From NCBI RefSeq assembly GCF_947179165.1, contig NC_077237.1, forward strand, positions 16,701,523 through 16,765,522: a stretch of DNA of 64,000 nucleotides. Direction: 5' to 3'. Of this stretch, positions 56,865 to 64,000 are shown piece after piece. The stretch comes from Solanum dulcamara. Its lineage: Eukaryota; Streptophyta; Magnoliopsida; Solanales; Solanaceae. Position 1 is the stretch's first letter; each line of letters starts with the position of its first letter. Below the pieces are notes generated by a model, which was not told the origin of the DNA, did no database searches, and saw only the letters and a program-made list of their open reading frames with translations. The translations under genes and the position numbers were made by a program.

Positions 56865-57990
56865 ATGCCTCCTAAACACACAGCTAGCCAGAGAAATATT
56901 GATAATACCGAGATGCCCCAATCAGAGGTACGCCTAGCAAGGGCTAGAGGCCAGCATGCGAGATACTCGGAGGCACCTCAAGTGCCTACTACCTGCACCC
57001 ACATTAGAGGCAGAATTTTGTGGGAGGATTGCAATGCTCACGCAATTAATGGCTGCCCGGAATGGTAACCAGAGTTCGCCGACTCTTAGCTCTAGTTCCC
57101 AAGAGTAGTCTGCTGCCACTAGAATTAGAGACGTTTTGAGGATGAATCCGCCGGCATTCATAGGTTCTAAGGTTGATGAAGACCCCCAAATTTTTATTGA
57201 TGAGATGTGGAAAATCCTGAAAGCTATGCATGCTACGGAGATTGAGGGGGTTGAGTTGGTGTCCTACCAGCTCAAGGATATGGAAAACATCTGATATAAC
57301 CAAGGGAACAAGGTAGAGGTGAGGATGCTGAACCTGCTATGTGGGATGAATTTGAGGGAGCCTTTATTGACCATTTCTTTCCCCGAGAATTGAGGGAAGC
57401 GAAAGTGGAGGAGTTTGTAAATATGAAACAAGAAGGCATTACTGTTAAGGAGTATAGCCTGAAATTCATCCAATTATCCAGGTATGCTCCAAAAATGATC
57501 CCAGATATGAGGTCGAAGATGAGAAAGTTCATCTCTAGATTGGGGAGACATGTGAAGAAGGAGTGCAAGGCAGCATTGTTGATCTCTGACATAGATATTT
57601 CCAGATTGATGGTGTATGCTCAACAAGTGGAGGAAGAGAAGAGGAAAGACAGAGAGGAGCATCTGAGCAAGAAGGCAAAATCAGTGGGGCAGGAGAATGA
57701 ATAGAAGTAAATCAAGGGCAACAGGTCCTTCTTCCAGAAGAGGCCTTCCAACTATGCCTCATCCACCGCCAGTGCACCTATGCCGCAGAACAGGTATGAT
57801 CGGCACGGACAGAGTCGCCAAAATCTTAGACCCCAGGGTTCTCAATCCTAGGCCAGTGTAAGTTAAGGCTCTAGAGGGAAGCCACCATGCGGAAAGTGTG
57901 GTAGGCTCCACTTGGGAGAATGCAGAGCGGGAAGGGTTGGTTGTTATAAATGCGGCCAAATAGACCATTTCTAGAGGGAGTGTCCAATAG
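56865..57990 (+). pseudogene. Chromovirus gag pseudogene
   Basis: Starts MPPKHTASQRNID at 56865. After a frame change near 57000 it reads MLTQLMAARNGNQSS, RIRDVLRMNPPAFIGSKVDE and FIDEMWKILKAMHATEIEG, and after a second change near 57290 WDEFEGAFIDHFFPRELREAK, EFVNMKQEGITVKEYSLKF and the coiled-coil-like VYAQQVEEEKRKDREE. A zinc knuckle CYKCGQIDHFxRECP lies near 57940-57985 with a stop before RECP. Additional stops near 57702, 57711, 57850 and 57862. Gag forms the particle in the cytoplasm; this copy cannot. Confidence 0.88.
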
Positions 57991-58091
57991 GGGGAAATAG
58001 ATTCCAGCTTTCTGCCACTGCACCACCGGCTAGAGGTAATCAGAGGGGCACCACTTCAGGTACGAGTGGAGGTACAAACCGCCTATATGCC

Positions 58092-61000
58092 ATGGGTAGT
58101 CGTCAAGATCAGAAGAACTCTCCAAATGTCGTAACGGGTATGATACGAGTCTTTTCTCTTAATTTTTATGTATTGATAGATCCGGGTGCCACCCTATCGT
58201 TTGTGACTCTTTATGTAGCTAGTAAATTCAATAAAGTTCCTGAATATCTCCGTGAGCCTTTTTGCGTAGCTACTCCTGTCGGTGATCCTGTCTTAGTTGA
58301 GAAAGTCTATAGAGATTGCACTGTGTCAATCCATCACAGGGACACCTTGGCCGACTTAATTGAGTTGGACATGGTCGATTTTGATGTGATCCTTGGCATG
58401 GATTGGCTTTATATCTGTTATGCCTCTATTGATTGTAGGACTCGAATTGTTAAGTTCAAATTCCCGAACGAAGCTGTCATGGAGTGAAAGGGTAGTTCTG
58501 TAATGCCTAAGGGTAAGTTTATTTCTTACCTTAGGTCCAGGAAGCTAATCTCAAAAGGGTGTATCTATCACATTATCTGAGTAAAAGATGACAATATTGA
58601 GCCCCTATCTATTAAGTCGGTCTCAATTGTTAATAAGTTTCCCGACATCTTTCCTGAAGATCTGCCTGGAGTCCCTCCTGATAGGGAGATCGACTTTGGG
58701 ATTGATGTTCTCCATGATACCCAGCCTACCTCAATCCATCCATATAGGATGGCTCCGGCTGAGTTGAAAAAGTTGAAGGAGCGGTTGAAGGACTTGTTAG
58801 ATAAGGGATTCATTAGGCCGAACGTCTCACCATGGGGTGCTCCCATCCTATTTGTGCGAAAGAAAGATGGGTCCCTTAGAATGTGCATCGATTACAGGCA
58901 GATAAACAAGGTCACCATAAAGAATAAGTACCTTCTCCCTAGAATAGATGACTTATTTGACCAACTTCAGGGTGCCACTTGTTTTTCAAAGTTAGACCTG
59001 AGATCCGGCTACCATCAGTTGAAGGTGAGGGAGTGTGATATTCTGAAGATCGCTTTTTAGACTCGTTATGGCCACTTTGAATTTTTGGTCATGTCCTTTG
59101 GGTTGACTAATGCCCCCGCAGCTTTTATGGATCTTATGAACCGAGTGTTTAAACCATATCTTGATATGTTTGTGATTGTATTCATAGATGATATTCTGGT
59201 CTACTCCAAGAATGAAGAGGAGCACGCCCACCATCTTAGAGTCGTCTTACAAACTTTGAGAGAGCAGGTATTGTATGTAAGGTTCTCCAAATGTGAATTT
59301 TGGCTTGCATCAGTGGCTTTCTTAGGCCACATCATATCTGGAGATGGTATTCAGGTTGACGCTCAGAAGATTGAAGCTGTGAAGAATTGGCCCAGACACA
59401 CATCCCCGATAGAAATAAGGAGCTTCTTGGGTTTGGTCGGCTATTATCGAAGGTTTGTAGAGGGATTCTCATCCATATCATCATCATTGACTAAGCTGAC
59501 CCAAAAAAAGGCTAAGTTCCAATGGTCCGATACTTGTGAGGAGAGTTTCCAGAAACTAAAGGCCAAGCTAACCACTGCTCCTGTCCTGACCTTGCCCGAT
59601 GGAACAGAGAGATTTGTGGTCTACTGTGATGTATCCAGAATTGGTTTGGGTTGTGTGTTGATGCAAAGGGGCAAGGTGATAGCCTATACTTCAAGACAGC
59701 TTAAGGTTCATGAGAGGAATTACCCAACTCATGACCTTGAGCTGGCAGCTGTGGTATTTGCGCTTAAAATCTGGCGCCACTACTTGTATGTAGTGCATGT
59801 TGATGTATTCACCGATAACAAGAGCTTACAATATGTTTTTAGTCAGAAGGAACTCAACTTGAGGCAAAAGAGATGGATCGAGATACTCAAGAACTATGAC
59901 ATGAGCATCCTCTACCATCCAGGTAAAGCTAATATTGTTGATGATGCTCTTAGTAGGTTGTCTATGGGTAGCACTGCCCCTGTGGAGGAGGGAAGGAGGA
60001 TGTTGGGGAAGGAGGTACATAGATTAGCCCAATTAGGAGTTCGACTAGAAGAGAACAATAAAGGCGGAGTAAATGTTCGGGATGGGTCTACGTCCTCACT
60101 CGTGGCAGAGGTAAAGGAGAAACAAGATTAGGATCCCGTTCTTCTTCGATTGAAGGAAGTTGTTCACAAACAAGGGGTGATGGTTTTCACCAAAGGGGGA
60201 GATGGTATGTTGAGGTACCAAAACAAATTGTGTGTGTTAGATATCGATGGTACTCGAGGAAGGATTATGGCTGAAGCGCATAGTTCCAGATACTCTATTC
60301 ATCCCGGCTCTACAAAAATGTATCACGACTTAAGGGAAGTCTATTGGTGGAGTGGGATGAAGAGAAATATTGCGGAATTTGTTTTCAAGTGCCCGAACTG
60401 CCAATAGGTGAAAGTCGAGCATCAAAGGCCATGTGGTTTAGCCCAAAACATAGAGATTCTAGAATGGAAGTGGGAGATGATTAACATGGACTTTATTACA
60501 GGGTTGCCGAAGTCCCGGAAGAAACATGATTCGATTTGGGTAATTATCGATAGAATGACAAAATCGGCTCACTTCTTGGCGGTTAAGACTACGGATACCG
60601 CAGAGGATTATGCATGGTTAAACATCCAAGAAATTGTTAGATTGCATGGGGTTCCCATGTCTATCATCTCAGACAGAGGAGCTCAATTTACTTCCCAATT
60701 TTGGAAATTCTTTCAGAAGGGACTGGGTTCGAAAGTGAATTTGAGTACAACCTTTCATCCCCAGACAGATGGCCAAGCAGAGCGCACCATCCAGACATTG
60801 GAATATATGTTGAGGGCATGTGTGCTTGACTTCAAAGGAAATTGGGATGATCACTTACCTCTCATAGAGTTTGCATATAATAACAGCTATCATGCAAGCA
60901 TTCAAATGGCTTCTTATGAAGCTTTGTATAGGAGGAGGTGTAGATCACCTATTGAGTAGTTTGAGTTGGGTGAAGTCGAGTTGATTGGGCCTGATTTTGT

Positions 61001-61601
61001 TCACCAAGCCATAGAAAAGGTGAGAGTTATTCAAGATAGGCTAAAGACAGCCCAAAGCCGCCAAAAATCTTACACCGATGTGAGGAGGATAGACTTGGAG
61101 TTTGAGGTGGGTGATTGGGTATAATTGAAAATGTCACCCATGAAGGGTGTCATGAGGTTTGGAAAGAAGGGGAAGCTTAGTCCTCGATATATTGGTCCTT
61201 ACCAGATTTTAAGGCATATTGGGAGTGTTGCTTATGAGTTGGAGTTACCTTCAGAGCTAGCCTCTATTCATCCGATATTCCACGTTTCAATGTTGAAGAA
61301 GTGCTTAGGCGATCCCTCATTGGTAGTCCCTATTAATAGTATTGGAGTTAAGGATAGCTTATCTTATGAAGAGGTTCCGGTCCAAATTCTTGATCACCAA
61401 ATCCGCAAATTGAGGAACAAAGAGATCGCCTTAGTTAAAGTCCTGTGGAGAAACCAATTTGTTGAGGAAGCCACATGGGAAGCGGAGAAAGCCATGAAAT
61501 CTAAATATCCACATCTATTCATGCCTACCGATGAGAATGTTGAAGGTAATGTCCATTTCCTTGACTTGAATTCGTTTGTGTATTTTGAGTTTTATTGGTA
61601 A
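58092..61601 (+). pseudogene. Chromovirus pol pseudogene with chromodomain
   Basis: All pol parts are in one frame, interrupted only by stops (58484, 58577, 59058, 60129, 60405, 60957, 61122). Order: aspartic protease (VLIDPGATLSFVT, about 58165), reverse transcriptase ([54 protein letters not shown] at 59179), RNase H ([19 protein letters not shown]), integrase zinc finger (HPGSTKMYHDLREVYW, CPNC), integrase core (MDFITGLPK, SDRGAQFTSQFW, DGQAERTIQTLEYMLRAC, DDE present), the GPY-type linker ([16 protein letters not shown]) and a C-terminal chromodomain ([26 protein letters not shown], about 61400-61510). That layout defines Tekay/Del chromoviruses. Without the stops the catalytic residues would all be present. 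Confidence 0.94.
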
Positions 61602-61699
61602 TTGTTTGAGAATTTGATTGGTTGAATGGCTAAAATTTTGATTGTGATTTGTACCCCGAGTCCATTCTGGGTTACTCATTATTCGAGGACGAATGATCC

Positions 61700-61713
61700 C
61701 AAGAGGGAGATAA
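61700..61713 (+). other. Polypurine tract of the chromovirus
   Basis: AAGAGGGAGATAA directly before the 3' LTR, preceded by GAGGACGAATGATCCC, the usual 3' end of this family. Confidence 0.85.
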
Positions 61714-64000
61714 TGTAATACCCCTCAAAACTTTCCCTAAGATTCGGACCCTTTCTTGTATTTGGGTAGGGTCGAACTCGAGTATTATAGAGCAATTGCA
61801 TGAGTTAAGATAAGTCTTTGAGAAATTGAGCAGCGTTAGAGGTGATGTGGGGTCATGAAGGACCCCTAGTACCAAATCAAATCCAAAAGATTCGTCGTGG
61901 CTAAGTTTGAGGAGGAGTTCGCATAAGAGGTTGACTTCTAACAACCCTATCTTTTGAAGGACGACAATCTGGGTGGCCCACGACCTATTAAATTAAATTT
62001 CATCGAGTCTTCTTTCCAACGCCACCAAGAATCTAAATTTTGAAGTTTGGAGTCAAAAGATATGGCGATCCTAAGACAAACTAGCACGGCAAGGATTTCA
62101 AGCCTGGGTTGCAATTACTAGAAAACTGGGCTTGGCGCCACAGTGGTGCGATGCGCCAGGAACATGCCTTAGTAGTTTGGTCCTTGGCACGGCGCGCAAC
62201 TATGAGATGTGTAGGGTTTTTCAAGCAAAATTTCCAAAACCCAGAAAATATGGCCTTGGCGCTGTAAGGGCGCGACGCGCCACTATCGCGCCACTATCGC
62301 GCCAAGAATGTGCCTCAGTAGTTTGGTCCTTGGCGCGGCGCGCCATTAACAGATGTACAGTTTTAGGCGTAATCGACCTGGCGCTGCAATGGCGTGATGC
62401 GCCACTATCGCTCTAGGAGCGTTTTAGCCTATTTTTCAGAACTTTTGAGAAGGGGCAATTTGGGAATTATCCTAAATTATATATGTATCATCCTTGACCA
62501 ATTTGGGAATATATTTTCAGCCCCCTCTCTCACTCTAAAAGCCCTAGGAGTCTCTCTCTCTCTTTTTCTTCTTTTCCATTTCTAACAAGGAATTGCCTCC
62601 AAGAGCTCTAAGATTCGAGTTCTCCATTGAAGACCCGACATCAAGGTTTTATCCAAGTCTTAACTAAGGTATGTAAGGCTATCCAAAACATGGGTTGATT
62701 CAACCCATGTGCCCTACTCTTGCTTTGAGGTTAGAGGTCCATGAGAATGGAGTTTCTTGGTATGGTTTATGTTTGAATGAGTTTTGTCTCCTATTAATTT
62801 GACTTTATTGGTATTGATGTTGTTGAGCTAAGAAGTTCCTAAAACCTTCATGTTAGTATGAGTTGATGGAGATGACTTGTTATTATGTTTTGTTGATCTC
62901 TTTAACCATGTGATTATGTTGCATAAGTCAATTTTCTTGAATGTGCTATTCTACTTGAATTGTTGGGTTAAAGTCTTAGAGTTGTGATGAGTCCTAAGGA
63001 GAGGTTATAAATGCTTATCTAAATGAGGCTTGATTGAGTTGATTGGATGATAGAATTGACGAGTGGACGAGGTCCTAAATGGGACTTGCCATTATGACTT
63101 AATTGAGTTGAAATAAGAATAGAGTTGATGATTTGGCAATGTCCTACATGAAACTAGCTGTGAGGGCTTGTTTGAGATGATTGGAGGGAGTCTTATGAGT
63201 ATGGAGTCATGGGAGGAGTATCGAGAACCAAAACAGGTAAGAGTATAGTCCATACTCGAACTCCAGAAACTACGCCGCCAACGTAGGTAGGGATGGAACC
63301 GTTAAAGTCGGATGCTTCCCGTGGGATCGAACCGTTAAAGTCGGATGTTTTCTATTTTATTGTCCTGAAATGATAGGACTTGACTAATCGATGGTATCCA
63401 TGATTAGGGAGGCGTTCATGCCCTGGCAAGGTATGGACGGATGTGGCAACAACGTTTGATTGTTGTACTATAACTGGCTCATAGGTGATGGTTGTCGGAT
63501 AAGAGAAACTCTCATTTAGGTCTTGATAGTACTCTGAGTCAGTTGAGTTGAGTGGCTTGTGATTGGTCCCGTCTAAACCATTTCTTATTAGACTTAGGAC
63601 ACTTGAGTGAGTTGTTATGTATATATATGAGTTGAGATCCTGAGTTGATATTGATGTTTTCTTGATGTTTGTTTCATCCAGCCATTTTACATACTCGTAC
63701 ATTCCACGTACTGACGCTATTTGGCCTGCATCATTTCATGATGCAGAGACAGATACCAGATATCATCAACCGGCGCACCATTGATTATCCACACACTTCC
63801 AGCTACTTGGTGAATCCTCCTAGTTTCCGGAGGATCTTGAGCTCCCTGTATAGTTTCATTTTGTCGCCTTATTTTGATTGTTGGTAGCCATGGTCTTGTC
63901 ATTGGCACCTCCTAGACTTTGATAGAGGCTTCATAGACTAGAGTGTGGGGAGGTTGGACTGTTATCTTGAGGAGTCCTATTATACTTGTTTTATTGAGTT
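61714..64000 (+). mobile_element. 3' LTR of the Tekay/Del chromovirus, cut by the window end
   Basis: Starts TGTAATACCCC and follows the 5' LTR collinearly to the last base (about 2287 of 2442 bp). Visible differences are mostly substitutions, plus an extra 11-bp CACTATCGCGC unit in the GC-rich repeats near 62285. The end and the target duplication are outside the window. Confidence 0.92.

Overview
The window looks like a retrotransposon-packed stretch of a dicot nuclear genome, almost certainly Solanaceae (Solanum, Capsicum or a relative; the species cannot be fixed by eye). The evidence is one intron-rich plant gene, SINEs of Solanaceae types, an RTE-type LINE whose 3' tail is also carried by the TS SINE of tobacco, and Tekay/Del-type and Tork-type LTR elements whose sequence resembles Solanaceae copies.

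Layout. (1) 1-3.3 kb: a Tekay/Del-like LTR end lies inside the gag of a decayed Athila/Tat-like gypsy element on the minus strand, followed by that element's primer site and LTR. (2) 4.6-20.8 kb, minus strand: the only host gene that looks functional, a glutamine-dependent asparagine synthetase. It has 14 exons that join in phase into a 559-residue protein, with a TATA box about 100 bp before the ATG. Its introns hold at least four SINEs, two L1 remnants, RTE tails, an orphan small LTR and a 0.31-kb tandem duplication; intron 1 alone is 5.6 kb. (3) 21.4-24.9 kb: an almost full-length RTE-clade LINE just upstream of that gene, killed by four stops and one frameshift. (4) 25.3-26.4 kb: a 1-kb inverted-repeat DNA element with its target duplication. 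(5) 26.5-32.8 kb: a decayed Ty1/copia element (+) split by a 2.3-kb solo LTR with a perfect 5-bp target duplication. (6) 32.9-33.3 kb: a minus-strand fragment of a CDKG/CDK11-like protein kinase. (7) 33.4-39.3 kb: a complete but inactive Ty1/copia element (-) whose two LTRs differ about twofold in length because a GAA/GAG tract has expanded in one. (8) 40-54 kb: a Stowaway-like MITE, LTR pieces, a SIRE-like copia end, a 2.1-kb solo LTR, and a very long Tat/Ogre-like LTR region carrying a second inverted-repeat element and a degenerate tandem array. (9) 54.2 kb to the window end: a Tekay/Del chromovirus with a complete 5' LTR, a pol in one frame broken only by stops, a chromodomain and most of the 3' LTR.

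Apart from asparagine synthetase I see no intact host gene. The genes do not form a pathway; the window is best read as one metabolic gene in layered transposon insertions whose order can largely be worked out from nesting and target duplications. I found no clearly new biological system. The most unusual items are the kinase fragment, the LTR-length asymmetry, the GC-rich palindromic repeats inside the chromovirus LTRs, the U5-like array at 52.6-53.8 kb, and the gathering of RTE tail copies inside one intron.
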